Notes: a model not told the origin generated them from the sequence alone. 64,000 nt of DNA from JALZMG01 sp963844175 (GCA_963844175.1 CAWJNE010000027.1:62001-126000), one strand, 5' to 3'. Counted from the stretch's first letter, positions 43,001 through 51,967 are shown. Translations and numbers: made by a program.

Positions 43001-43083
43001 CATCCGAGGGCCTGACGGCATCCGAGGGTGTGCCGCCTGCGTCCGGCCCGGAGGCCCTCCGGTGACGCCAAACCCTCGGATGG
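43001..43083. repeat. CATCCGAGGG palindromic element, copy 2
   Basis: CATCCGAGGG at 43001-43010, GCATCCGAGGGT at 43018-43029, and one inverted arm AACCCTCGGATGG at 43071-43083. It shares the core with 19916-20000 but has one inverted copy fewer. It occupies most of the gap between mftA and the divergent ABC exporter. Confidence 0.7.
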
Positions 43084-43127
43084 AACCCACTGCGGAGCGG
43101 GGGGAGGCGGCGACGAGACTTGCCGCC

Positions 43128-44879
43128 ATGGCGGAACCTTCCCCGTCCCGCCGGCGCGCCCTGCTGGCCCTCCTGCGACCCGACGCTCGGCGGTGGGTCG
43201 TCCTCGGCGCGCTCGTCACGGTGTCGTCGGCGCTGACGCTGGCCGGCCCGCTCGTCGTGCGACGGGTCGTCGACCGCGCCGGTGCCGGCGCCACGGCCGG
43301 CGAGCTGGTGCGCCTCGCCATCCTGTTCCTCGCCATCGCGTTGGCCACCCAGGTCATCGCCGTCGCCGTCGTCCGGCGAGCGACGATCACCGCCTGGGAC
43401 ACGACCAACGAGCTGCGCATGCGCATCACCCGCCACGTGCTCGGGCTCGACCACGAGTTCCACCGCCAGCACACACCCGGTGAGCTGATCCAGCGCGTCG
43501 ACGGCGACGTGACGTCGGTGTCCGAGCTGCTCGGGCGCGTCGTCCCCAAGGTCGCCGGCGGGTTCCTGCTCGTCGCCGGCATGGTCGTCGTCCTCACCGT
43601 GCTCGACTGGCGGCTCGGCGTCGGCATGGTCGTGTTCATCGTCGTGGCCGTCCTGGTCACCGTGCGCGGCCGGCACCGCGCCATCAGCGAGTCAGCCGAC
43701 GAGCTGGACGCCTATGCCCGGCTGTACGGCGGCATCGAGGAGCGGCTGACGGCGGCGGAGGACCTGCGCTCGAACGGCGCCGGCCCGCACGCGCTGGGGC
43801 GGTTCGTGGAGGACTCCTCGGCGACGCTGCAGACGACCGTGCGTCGGGAGCGGGCGTTCCTTCACCTGTGGTGGAAGGTGCAGAGCGCGTTGACGGTTGG
43901 CACCGTGGCCGGGCTGGTCGCCAGCGGGCTGCTCGTGGCCAACGGGCTGATCTCGGTCGGCACCGCCTTCCTGCTGTTCCAGTACCTGCTGCTCGTCAAA
44001 CGGCCGCTGGAGGAGCTGGTCGACGAGCTGGAGACCGTGCAGAAGGCCAATGGCGCGATGGTGCGCGTCGTCGACCTGCTCGACCTGCAGCCCTCGATCG
44101 TCGATTCCGGCACCGTGTGCCCGCCGGTCGGACCCCTCTCCATCGACCTGCACGACGTCTCGTTCGGGTACGAGGGTCCGGGTCAGGAGCTGACGCTCCA
44201 CGACGTCGACATCATCGTCGGCGGCGGCCGCTCGGTCGGCGTCGTCGGGCGCACCGGCAGTGGCAAGACCACCTTCTCCCGGCTGCTGCTGCGGCTCGTC
44301 GAGGCGACCAGCGGCTCCGTGCGGCTCGGCGGTGTGCCGATCGCCGACATCCCGATGGCCGAGCTGCGTCGCCGGGTCGCCCTGGTGCCTCAGGAGGTCG
44401 AGCTGTTCGAGGGCACGATCCGAGACAACGTCACCCTGTTCGACCCGGTCCCGTCCGATGCCGACGTCGTCGACGCGCTGCATCGAGCCGGTCTGGGTTC
44501 CCTCGCGTCCGGCGGCATCGAACGTGTCCTCGGTGCCGCCGGCGCTGGCCTGTCGGCGGGGGAGGCCCAGCTGCTGGCGATGGCGCGGGTCTGGCTCCGG
44601 CGGCCGGACCTCGTCGTGCTCGACGAGGCCACGGCGCGCATCGATCCCGCCACCGAGGCCAAGCTCGAGGCCGCCCTCGCCGAGCTGACGGCCGGGCGCA
44701 CGACGGTCGTCATCGCCCACAAGCTGTCGACGCTGCGGATGGTCGACGAGGTGATCGTGTTCGACCACGGCCGGGTCGTCGAGCACGACGACCGTGCCCT
44801 GCTGATGGCCGACGGCGGCAGCCGCTACCGCCTGCTGTTGGACCTGGCGCTGGAACGCCAACTGGAGCCCGCGCAATGA
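43128..44879 (+). CDS. ABC exporter half-transporter 1 (consensus Walker B)
   Basis: 583 residues: six-helix exporter membrane domain (about 1-310) and ATPase domain. Walker A is GRTGSGKTTFSR, Q-loop VPQEVELFEGTI, signature LSAGEAQLLAMAR, Walker B VVLDEATARID with the catalytic Glu, and H-loop VIAHKLST. The signature deviates from LSGGQ. The start codon overlaps nothing; ATG 43128 lies 143 bp from the divergent mftA start. It overlaps the next half-transporter by 4 bases (ATGA), so the two almost certainly form a heterodimer. Cargo unknown; proximity to mft genes is suggestive only. Confidence 0.9.
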   Translation: MAEPSPSRRRALLALLRPDARRWVVLGALVTVSSALTLAGPLVVRRVVDRAGAGATAGELVRLAILFLAIALATQVIAVAVVRRATITAWDTTNELRMRITRHVLGLDHEFHRQHTPGELIQRVDGDVTSVSELLGRVVPKVAGGFLLVAGMVVVLTVLDWRLGVGMVVFIVVAVLVTVRGRHRAISESADELDAYARLYGGIEERLTAAEDLRSNGAGPHALGRFVEDSSATLQTTVRRERAFLHLWWKVQSALTVGTVAGLVASGLLVANGLISVGTAFLLFQYLLLVKRPLEELVDELETVQKANGAMVRVVDLLDLQPSIVDSGTVCPPVGPLSIDLHDVSFGYEGPGQELTLHDVDIIVGGGRSVGVVGRTGSGKTTFSRLLLRLVEATSGSVRLGGVPIADIPMAELRRRVALVPQEVELFEGTIRDNVTLFDPVPSDADVVDALHRAGLGSLASGGIERVLGAAGAGLSAGEAQLLAMARVWLRRPDLVVLDEATARIDPATEAKLEAALAELTAGRTTVVIAHKLSTLRMVDEVIVFDHGRVVEHDDRALLMADGGSRYRLLLDLALERQLEPAQ

Positions 44880-46591
44880 GTGCCGCGACGACCACCACCC
44901 TGCCCGTGTGGCGCCTGGCCTGGCGGGTGAGCCAGCACGAGCCGCGCTCGTTCTGGCTCGGCTGGGCGGCCTTCGTCGTGTTCTTCGCGCTGCCGGCGCT
45001 GAACGGCTTCGTGCTCAGCCAGGGCTTCGAGGCGATCGCCGAGGACGACCTGGCCACCGTGCTGCGGTGGGCCGCGCTCTTCGCCGTGGTCGAGACCGTC
45101 CGGATGGCCACCATCCACTACGGCGCGCTGGTGTGGATGCGGGCGTGGGTGCACATGCAGACCTTCCTGCGGGCCAACATGCTCGCCGCCCAGGTGGCCA
45201 GCGGCGGTCCGCAGGCCGGGCAACCGGTCGGCTCGGCGGGCGGGGCGCTGACCCACTTCCGCGACGACGCCGAGGACATCGCCCTGCTCGTCGATGGGAT
45301 GGTCGACGTCTCCGGCGGGGTGGTGTTCACCGTCGCCGCCGGCTTCCTCCTCGGCGCCGCCGACGCCACCGGTGCGGCGATCCTCGTGCTGCCGCTGCTC
45401 GGCGTGGCGATCGCCACCCGCGCCCTCGACGGACGCATCAAGGCCTACCGGGCCGCCGACCGCGAAGCCACGGCGAAGGTCACCGGGCTGGTCGGCGACA
45501 TCATGGCCGCCGCCTCGACGGTCAAGGTCAACGCCGCCGGCGAACCGCTGCTGGCCCGGCTGCGTCACCTCGTCGACGAGCGCAGGGACACCGCGGTGCG
45601 CGACCGAGTCCTGGACGAGTCGGTGTTCGCCTTCAGCCACGGAGCCGCCGACGTCGGCCTCGGGCTGGTGCTCATCGTGAGCGCCGGGGCGCTGGCGTCC
45701 GGGGCGTTCGACGTCGGGACGCTGGCGCTGTTCGTGTCGTACCTCGGCTGGTTGAGTTTCATGCCGCGCATGGTCGGTCGGGTCCTCGCCCGCCGGAAGC
45801 AGGGCGGGGTGGCGTTCGATCGCATGCGCCGCCTGGTCGCCGAGCACGACGCCCGCAACACCGTGCTGCCGCGCGACCTGCCGCTGGAACCACGGCAGCG
45901 GGATCGTGGCGGGCCCGCGGTCGACGGTCGGCCGCCTCGTGTGCCGCTTGAGCGGCTCGAGGTGATCGGGCTGTCGGCCCGCTACGCCGGCGGGCGCGGT
46001 GTGCAGGACGTCACGATGACGATCCGGCGCGGGCAGTTCGTGGTGGTCACCGGGCCGGTCGGCGCCGGCAAGAGCACGCTGTTGCGAGCGATCCTCGGGT
46101 TGGTGTCGAACGCCGGCGGGTCCGGGGAGGTGCGGTGGAACGGCGTGCCCATCGCCGACCGCGCCGCCTTCTTCGTCCCGCCGAACGCGGCCTTCCTGCC
46201 GCAGGTGCCCCAACTCGTGTCGGACTCGGTGCGCGACAACGTCGGCCTGGGGCCGGTGCCGCCCGACGATTTGGCCAGGGCGCTGGCGATGGCGGCGATC
46301 GACGACGACATCGCCGCCCTGCCCGGTGGCGACTCGACGCTGATCGGCCCGCGCGGGCTGCGCCTGTCGGGTGGCCAGCGCCAGCGATTGGCGACGGCGC
46401 GGGCCCTCGTCCACGCGCCGGAGCTGGTCGTGCTCGACGACCTGTCGAGCGCCGTCGACGTGGAGACCGAGTTGCAGCTGTGGGCCAACCTCGCCGCCGC
46501 CGGCCTGACCGTGCTGGCGGTGTCGCACCGGGCCGTGGCGTTCGAGCGGGCCGACCTCGTCGTCGAGCTCGACACCGGTCGCCGCCGCTGA
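44876..46591 (+). CDS. ABC exporter half-transporter 2 (degenerate Walker B)
   Basis: 571 residues. Membrane domain (about 1-330) with hydrophobic segments starting WLGWAAFVVFFALPALNGFVL, then an ATPase domain: Walker A GPVGAGKSTLLRAI, Q-loop LPQVPQLVSDSV, consensus signature LSGGQRQRLATARAL, Walker B VVLDDLSSAVD with Asp in place of the catalytic Glu, and H-loop AVSHRAV. The Asp pairs in space with the partner's LSAGE signature, giving one degenerate and one consensus ATP site, the pattern of heterodimeric exporters such as TM287/288. Confidence 0.9.
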   Translation: MSAATTTTLPVWRLAWRVSQHEPRSFWLGWAAFVVFFALPALNGFVLSQGFEAIAEDDLATVLRWAALFAVVETVRMATIHYGALVWMRAWVHMQTFLRANMLAAQVASGGPQAGQPVGSAGGALTHFRDDAEDIALLVDGMVDVSGGVVFTVAAGFLLGAADATGAAILVLPLLGVAIATRALDGRIKAYRAADREATAKVTGLVGDIMAAASTVKVNAAGEPLLARLRHLVDERRDTAVRDRVLDESVFAFSHGAADVGLGLVLIVSAGALASGAFDVGTLALFVSYLGWLSFMPRMVGRVLARRKQGGVAFDRMRRLVAEHDARNTVLPRDLPLEPRQRDRGGPAVDGRPPRVPLERLEVIGLSARYAGGRGVQDVTMTIRRGQFVVVTGPVGAGKSTLLRAILGLVSNAGGSGEVRWNGVPIADRAAFFVPPNAAFLPQVPQLVSDSVRDNVGLGPVPPDDLARALAMAAIDDDIAALPGGDSTLIGPRGLRLSGGQRQRLATARALVHAPELVVLDDLSSAVDVETELQLWANLAAAGLTVLAVSHRAVAFERADLVVELDTGRRR

Positions 46592-46628
46592 GCCCAGCCC
46601 GATCCGATGGCCCGGCTCGCCGGGCCGC

Positions 46629-46634
46629 TACGGT
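46629..46634 (+). promoter_or_regulatory. -10 hexamer TACGGT
   Basis: TACGGT 10 bases before the GTG at 46645. Confidence 0.4.
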
Positions 46635-46644
46635 CGCGCCCCCC

Positions 46645-48561
46645 GTGGCGCACCTGGACTCGTTTCCCGAGCTCGCCGACGAGCAACGTCGCCTGGAGTT
46701 CGCTCGCGCCTCCCGCGACGGGATGATCGAGCGACTGCGCCGAGTCGATCCGCACAGCGCAGCGGACGACTTCACCGCCGAGTACGTCGAGGTGACGGTC
46801 GAGGAGGCGCTGGAGGACCTCGCCGCGCCCGGTGCCGGCGACTTCTTCGGGCGCATCGACGCGACCGCCGGCCCCACCGTCGAGCGCTGGTACATCGGCC
46901 GGCGGCACATCGAGGACGACCGCCACGATCCGGTGGTCGTCGACTGGCGGGCACCGATCGCCGCGCCGTTCTACCGGGCGACGGCCGCCGACCCGTTGGA
47001 CGTCGAGCTGCGACGACGGTTCACGCTCGACGACGGCCGGCTGACCGCCTACCTCGACGAGCACCTGGACGACCCCGACGCCGCGGACGTGGCCGGCGGG
47101 ATCCCCGACCCCGTGCTGGCCGAGATCGGCGCCGAGCGGACCGGGGCGATGCGCGAGATCGTGGCGACGATCCAAGCCGAGCAGGACCTCGTCATCCGGT
47201 CGCCGATGGACCAGGTGCTGGTCGTCCAGGGCGGACCCGGGACCGGCAAGACGGCGGTGGCGTTGCACCGCGCCGCGTACCTGCTGTTCGAGCACCGGCG
47301 GCGGCTGGCCCGGGACGGCATCTTGGTGATCGGGCCCAACCGCGCGTTCCTCGACTACATCGCCAACGTGTTGCCGTCGCTCGGAGAGCGCAGCGTGCGC
47401 CAGTGCACCGTCCTCGACCTGTGCACGCCGAAGGTTGACATCACCGGCGTGGACGACCCGGCGACGGCTCGGGCCAAGGGGTCGTCGGCGATGCTCGCCG
47501 AGCTGGCGCTGGCCGCCGACCGGGCGATCCAGCCGCCCGCAGACGACGTCGTCGTGCCGGTCGGCGTCCGGCGGGTCGTGTTCGGGCGGGACGAGGTGAC
47601 GGAGTGGTTGGCCCGGGCGACCGGTGGCGTCGTGCCGTTCAACCAGCGGCGGTTGCGGTTGCGGACGATCGCCCAGCAGGAGCTGCGGCGGCGTACCGAC
47701 CGCGACGACCTGTGGTCGCAGGCCGGCCCGCTGCGCACCGCGCTGGACCGGGCGTGGCCGATGCAGCAGCCCGTGCGACTCGTCGATCGGCTGCTCCCCG
47801 GGCCGGGCGGTCGCCGGCGGGCGTGGACCGCCGCCGACCAGTTGCTCGTCGACGAGGCCAACTCGTTCCTCAACGGTCCACCGGCGACGTACGGCCACGT
47901 GGTCGTCGACGAGGCCCAGGACCACTCGGCCGTGGCCCTGCGGGTGATCGCTCGGCGCAGCCCGGCGGCGTCGATGACGCTCGTCGGCGACGTGGCCCAG
48001 TCGACCAGCCCGGCCGGTCAGGAGCGGTGGGCCGACGTGTTCCAGTGGGTCGGCGCCGGACAGGTGGCGGAGCTCACGATCGGGTACCGCGTCCCGGAGC
48101 CGATCCTGTCGGTGGCCAACCGGCTGCTGCCGCTGACGGGCGTCGACGCCGCGGCGAGCCGCAGCGTGCGGCGGGAGGGCGCGGCGCCGGCGTGGACCCA
48201 CACGAGCACTGACGGGTTGGCCGCTGCGGTGGCCGCCGTGGTCGCCGGCGTGAAGCACCGCCACCGGTTGACCGGCGTGGTCGCCCCGCTCGACCACCAC
48301 GGCGCGCTCACCGCCGCGCTGTCCGGCGCCGGGTTGGTGGCCGTCGACCACCTCCACCGGCTGTCGGGGGCCGAGGTACCGATGTTCGGGCCCGAGCAGG
48401 TGAAGGGCCTCGAGCTCGATGGCGTCGTCGTCGTGCAGCCGGACGAGATCATGGACGGCACCCCGCGGGGCGCCCGCCTGCTGTACGTGGCGATGACCCG
48501 CGCCGTGCAGGAGCTGGCCTTCGTCACCACCTCAGCCAGCCCGACGCCGGCCATCACCTGA
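46645..48561 (+). CDS. HelD-like RNA polymerase recycling ATPase (UvrD/Rep fold)
   Basis: 638 residues. N-terminal region with a short helix (LADEQRRLEFARASRDGMIERL), the HelD mark ERWYIGRRHIEDDRHDPVVVDWRAPIAAPFYRAT (near 72-105), Walker A VVQGGPGTGKTAVALHRAAYLL near 193, VVVDEAQDHSAVALRVIAR near 422, LVGDVAQST near 447, and C-terminal YVAMTRAVQELAFV. HelD displaces nucleic acid from stalled RNA polymerase and, as HelR, can protect it from rifamycins. At 638 residues it is about 100 shorter than mycobacterial HelD; the N-terminal coiled-coil arm looks reduced. The GTG start is set from TACGGT 10 bases upstream. Confidence 0.82.
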   Translation: MAHLDSFPELADEQRRLEFARASRDGMIERLRRVDPHSAADDFTAEYVEVTVEEALEDLAAPGAGDFFGRIDATAGPTVERWYIGRRHIEDDRHDPVVVDWRAPIAAPFYRATAADPLDVELRRRFTLDDGRLTAYLDEHLDDPDAADVAGGIPDPVLAEIGAERTGAMREIVATIQAEQDLVIRSPMDQVLVVQGGPGTGKTAVALHRAAYLLFEHRRRLARDGILVIGPNRAFLDYIANVLPSLGERSVRQCTVLDLCTPKVDITGVDDPATARAKGSSAMLAELALAADRAIQPPADDVVVPVGVRRVVFGRDEVTEWLARATGGVVPFNQRRLRLRTIAQQELRRRTDRDDLWSQAGPLRTALDRAWPMQQPVRLVDRLLPGPGGRRRAWTAADQLLVDEANSFLNGPPATYGHVVVDEAQDHSAVALRVIARRSPAASMTLVGDVAQSTSPAGQERWADVFQWVGAGQVAELTIGYRVPEPILSVANRLLPLTGVDAAASRSVRREGAAPAWTHTSTDGLAAAVAAVVAGVKHRHRLTGVVAPLDHHGALTAALSGAGLVAVDHLHRLSGAEVPMFGPEQVKGLELDGVVVVQPDEIMDGTPRGARLLYVAMTRAVQELAFVTTSASPTPAIT

Positions 48562-48581
48562 GCGCCGCATCCGAGGAGCCG

Positions 48582-48587
48582 TAGCCT
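48582..48587 (+). promoter_or_regulatory. -10 hexamer TAGCCT, leaderless start
   Basis: TAGCCT 7 bases before the ATG at 48595. Confidence 0.5.
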
Positions 48588-48594
48588 GCGTCCG

Positions 48595-49335
48595 ATGGCG
48601 ATCGGGCCGATGACGGATGCCGAGCGCTACCAGTTCGACGTCCAGGGCTTCCTCGTCCGCCGCGGGGTGCTGACCGTCGGCGAGGTCGAGGCGCTGCAGG
48701 CGGCGATCGACGTCCTCGACCTCCCGCCGCCGGGCCTCGACATCGGCAGCCAGCGGTTCAGCGGCCACCTGGCGGTGGCCCGGCGCTTCCGGGACCTCGT
48801 CGACCACCCGGCCGTGCTGGAGATCGTGCGCGAGATCTGCGGGGCGACGGTGCGGCTCGACCACGCCTACGGGATCGTCATGACGCAGGGCACGAGCGGG
48901 CTGGCCCTGCACGGCGGCGGCACGCCGTTCGACCCGGCGCAGTACTACCTGGTGCGCGACGGCCGCATCCGCACCGGGCTGGTCGCCGTGCAGTGGGCCC
49001 TGGTCGACCACCCGCCCGGCGGGGGTGGGTTCGTGTGCATCCCGGGCAGCCACCACGCCGGCTTCACGTTGCCGGCCACCTACGACCGCGAGATCGCCGT
49101 CGAGGTGCCGCTCGACGCCGGCGACGTGGTGGTGTTCACCGAGGCGCTGACCCACGGCACGTTGCCGTGGCGCAACCGGGACGAGCGGCGCACGCTGGTC
49201 TACAAGTACTCGCCGGGCAACTCGGGCTACGACGTCGGCCGCTGGCCCACGGACCTGCTGGACGCCTGCACGCCCCGCCAGCGCCTCCTGCTGCAACCGC
49301 CGAGCGTCGGCGGCCACCAACCCGTCGTCCCCTGA
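48595..49335 (+). CDS. Phytanoyl-CoA-dioxygenase-family (PhyH) protein with atypical metal motif
   Basis: 246 residues of the PhyH fold. The strand VAVQWALVDHPPGGGGFVCIPGSHH (near 126-150) and the C-terminal GDVVVFTEALTHGTLPWRNRDERRTLVY, with the second metal His187 and the oxoglutarate arginine, are recognisable. At the first metal site, however, the sequence is LHGGG: His106 followed by Gly108 where Fe(II)/2-oxoglutarate hydroxylases have Asp (HxD). A nearby Asp in TPFDP might substitute. It may be a hydroxylase with a shifted ligand, a halogenase-like enzyme (which lack this carboxylate) or a non-catalytic member. Confidence 0.8.
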   Translation: MAIGPMTDAERYQFDVQGFLVRRGVLTVGEVEALQAAIDVLDLPPPGLDIGSQRFSGHLAVARRFRDLVDHPAVLEIVREICGATVRLDHAYGIVMTQGTSGLALHGGGTPFDPAQYYLVRDGRIRTGLVAVQWALVDHPPGGGGFVCIPGSHHAGFTLPATYDREIAVEVPLDAGDVVVFTEALTHGTLPWRNRDERRTLVYKYSPGNSGYDVGRWPTDLLDACTPRQRLLLQPPSVGGHQPVVP

Positions 49336-49366
49336 CCCGCCCCGCCCGTTCTCGGCGCAGTTCTGA

Positions 49367-50128
49367 TCAAGGGGTGATGAGAGCTGCACCGAGTTCGTCG
49401 GCGGCGCCCGTCAGCCGGAGGGCGGCGACGGCACCGACGACGATGACGGCCGGCGAGTCGATGGCCGTCGCGGCCAGCTCACCGAGCGGGCACCGGGCGA
49501 CGACCTGCTCCGGTGTCGTGGCCGAGCGGATGGCGGCGACTGGCGTGGCGGGGTCGAGCCCGCCAGCCACCAGCTCGGCGGCGATCGCGCCGCGCTGGCT
49601 GACCCCCATCAACACGACGATCGTGCCGCCGACCTTGGCCAGCGACCGCCAGTCGACGTCGGGCTCGCCGGCCCGCCGATGCCCCGTGACGACGGTGACG
49701 GCGGCGGAGACGCCACGGTGGGTGACGGGCACCCCGGCGGCGGCCGGCGCGGCGACGGCCGAGGTGATGCCGGGCACGACCTCGAACGGGATGCCGGCAT
49801 CGCCCAGTGCCTGGGCCTCCTCGCCGCCGCGCCCGAACACGAACGGGTCGCCACCCTTCAGCCGCACGACGTGGTGGCCGGCCTCGGCCAGCTGCACCAG
49901 CAGCGCCGAGATGAGCTCTTGCGGCACCGGTCGACCCGGCCGCTTGCCGACGTCGATCCGCTCGACGTGCGGCGGCACGAGGGCGAGCACGCCGTCGCCG
50001 ACCAGCGCGTCGTGGACGACGACGTCGGCCTGGGCCAGACGCTGCGCCGCCCGCACCGTCAGCAGCTCGGGATCGCCCGGCCCCGCGCCGACCAGCGACA
50101 CGTGCCCGCCATCAGTGCGGAGGGTCAC
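49367..50128 (-). CDS. cobA: Uroporphyrinogen-III C-methyltransferase
   Basis: Makes precorrin-2, the entry to siroheme. 253 residues: SLVGAGPGDPELLTVRAAQRLAQADVVVHDALV near residues 10-42, VGKRPGRPVPQELISALL near 58, RLKGGDPFVFGRGGEEAQAL near 87-106 and VPGITSAVAAPAAAGVPVTHRG near 117-138. All are SUMT signatures, and there is no fused synthase or dehydrogenase domain; the dehydrogenase/ferrochelatase is the divergent gene at 51980. Starts GTG 50128, overlapping the sulfite reductase stop by 4 bases. Confidence 0.94.
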   Translation of the reverse strand: MTLRTDGGHVSLVGAGPGDPELLTVRAAQRLAQADVVVHDALVGDGVLALVPPHVERIDVGKRPGRPVPQELISALLVQLAEAGHHVVRLKGGDPFVFGRGGEEAQALGDAGIPFEVVPGITSAVAAPAAAGVPVTHRGVSAAVTVVTGHRRAGEPDVDWRSLAKVGGTIVVLMGVSQRGAIAAELVAGGLDPATPVAAIRSATTPEQVVARCPLGELAATAIDSPAVIVVGAVAALRLTGAADELGAALITP

Positions 50129-51852
50129 GTCGCCACCTCGGCAGCCTCGGCGCGGCGGCGACGCCGGACGGTCGGCTCGGGGAGCCACGTCTCGATGGTC
50201 GGCACGCCGACGCCGGCCGACCAGTCACCGAACGTCTCGGGCCCGACAGGCGAGCCGGCGTACCCGGCCAGGACCGGGGCGAGCAGGGCGGGGATCTCGT
50301 CCAGCGGCACATCAGCGCGGATCCGCTGCGCCAGGCGCTCGCCCGACGCCGACCCACCCACGTAGACGTCGTACGTCGTCTTCGTCCGCCCGACGATGCC
50401 GATCTCGGCCGAGTACGGGCGGGCGCAGCCGTTCGGGCAGCCAGTCATGTTCAACCGGATCGGCACGTCGCCGTTGCCCGTGTCGGCGAGCACCTTCTCC
50501 AAGCGCGTCACCAGCTCGGGCAGCACGCGCTCGGCCTCGCCCAGCGCCTGGCCGCACGTCGGCAACGCCGGGCAGGCGATGGCCAGCCGGCGCAGCGCGC
50601 TGACGTCGCCGGCCAGCGCTACCCCGTGGGCCCGCAGCCGGTCCTCGACCTCGCCGATGCGGGTCGGCTCGATGCCGTAGAGCAGCAGGTCCTGGCGTGG
50701 CGTCACCCGCAGCTGGGTCACCGTGCCGTCGGCCACCAGCGATCGCAGCGCCGTGCGCAGCTCGACGCCGTCGCGATCGGCCACCTTGCCCGACGGCACC
50801 GGCAGCCCGATCACGCCGTCACGCGTCCCGTGGTACTCCTCGGGCTCCCACGGCGCCACGTCGACCACGGGCGACAGCTCGCCGCCGACCCGTCGGCCGA
50901 CCTCCGCACGCACCCAGTCGATGCCCCGCTCGTCGACGAGGTACTTGAGCCGGGCGCGGTGGCGGTCGTCGCGGTTGCCGTGGTCGCGCTGCGTCGTGAC
51001 GATCGCCTCCACCACGTCGACCACCCGCTCGGGCTCGACCCAGCACAGCGCCGTGGCCAGGCGGGGGTAGGTGTCGTCCTCCCGGGCGTGGGCCATCCCC
51101 TGGCCGCCGCCGACGTGCACCACGTAGCCGGTCACGTCGCCGGTCGACCCGCCGCTCAGCGTGGGGACGAGCCCGACGTCGTTGGACAGCACGTCGACGC
51201 TGTTGTCGCCCGGCCAGGCCACGGCGATCTTGAACTTGCGGGGGAGGTAGACGTCGCCGTAGATCGGCTCGGGCCCGGCCAGCCGACCGTCCGGCCCTGG
51301 GCCCGGCTCGGCCGTGACGGCCCGCTCGCCGTCGACCCACAGCTCCCAGTACGCCGTGGTGCGCGGTCGGAACCTGGCGACGATGGCGTCGACCAGCGGC
51401 TCGATGACGGCCTGGCGCTCGTCGGGCCACGGTGACCCCATCACGTTGCGCACCACGTCGCCGCAGGCGGCCAGCGTGGTGAGCAGGGCGTCGTTGATGC
51501 CGCCGACCAACGGGCGCAGCGACCCCTTGCGCACGACGTGGAACTGGACGCCCTGGCGGGTCGTCAGGCGCATGGTGCCGTCGGCCAGGTCGGCCACCCG
51601 ATCGAGGGCCAGCCACTGCTCGCCGGTCAGGCGGCCACCGGGGACGGCGGCGCGCACCATGCAGGAGTGGTCGAGCGGCAGGTGCTTGGCCCGCCTGGCC
51701 CGGCGGACGTCGCGGTCGTCCTGCTGGTAGATGCCGTGGAACTTGAGCAGCACGACGCTGTCGTGGTCGAACTCGTCGGTCTTCGCCGCCAGCTCGTCGG
51801 CGAGCGCGCCACGCAGGTGGCCGCTGGCCCGCTTGACGTCCTCGACGCTCAC
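50125..51852 (-). CDS. Ferredoxin-dependent sulfite/nitrite reductase
   Basis: 575-residue siroheme/[4Fe-4S] reductase, reducing sulfite to sulfide (or nitrite to ammonia). Duplicated ferrodoxin-like halves; MRLTTRQGVQFHVVRKG near 92 and the cluster/siroheme cysteines in ACPALPTC (C-x5-C) and TGCPNGCARP (C-x3-C), around residues 425-475. The adjacent cobA and the divergent siroheme gene provide its cofactor, and there is no nitrate gene nearby, so sulfite is more likely. The start is GTG 51852, overlapping the stop of the 22-codon mini-ORF B; an ATG at 51954 in frame would add that repeat to the protein. Confidence 0.9.
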   Translation of the reverse strand: MSVEDVKRASGHLRGALADELAAKTDEFDHDSVVLLKFHGIYQQDDRDVRRARRAKHLPLDHSCMVRAAVPGGRLTGEQWLALDRVADLADGTMRLTTRQGVQFHVVRKGSLRPLVGGINDALLTTLAACGDVVRNVMGSPWPDERQAVIEPLVDAIVARFRPRTTAYWELWVDGERAVTAEPGPGPDGRLAGPEPIYGDVYLPRKFKIAVAWPGDNSVDVLSNDVGLVPTLSGGSTGDVTGYVVHVGGGQGMAHAREDDTYPRLATALCWVEPERVVDVVEAIVTTQRDHGNRDDRHRARLKYLVDERGIDWVRAEVGRRVGGELSPVVDVAPWEPEEYHGTRDGVIGLPVPSGKVADRDGVELRTALRSLVADGTVTQLRVTPRQDLLLYGIEPTRIGEVEDRLRAHGVALAGDVSALRRLAIACPALPTCGQALGEAERVLPELVTRLEKVLADTGNGDVPIRLNMTGCPNGCARPYSAEIGIVGRTKTTYDVYVGGSASGERLAQRIRADVPLDEIPALLAPVLAGYAGSPVGPETFGDWSAGVGVPTIETWLPEPTVRRRRRAEAAEVAT

Positions 51853-51917
51853 GCGGCCGCCTGTTTGCTCGCCCACTCGCACTGATGCGCGTGCCGTCGA
51901 CCCGGACGCTCGCTCAC
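51849..51917 (-). CDS. 22-codon ORF ahead of sulfite reductase (mini-ORF B)
   Basis: Reads MSERPGRRHAHQCEWASKQAAA from GTG 51917; the TGA overlaps the sulfite reductase GTG by 4 bases. Same length and ends as mini-ORF A before mftC. It contains one cysteine, which invites comparison with cysteine-sensing leader peptides known upstream of sulfur genes in actinobacteria, but one Cys is weak evidence. Confidence 0.5.
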   Translation of the reverse strand: MSERPGRRHAHQCEWASKQAAA

Positions 51918-51925
51918 CCCGCCCA

Positions 51926-51942
51926 GTCAACCAAATGTTGAC
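51926..51942. promoter_or_regulatory. Palindromic operator candidate between sulfite reductase and siroheme genes
   Basis: GTCAAC-CAAAT-GTTGAC, a perfect 6-5-6 inverted repeat centred in the divergent promoter region, in an AT-richer patch. A second looser pair TTGA...TCAA follows (51938-51954). A likely site for a sulfur-responsive repressor or activator; the regulator is not in this window. Confidence 0.6.
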
Positions 51943-51967
51943 TGAGTTCATCAACTTTGTCGGGAAC

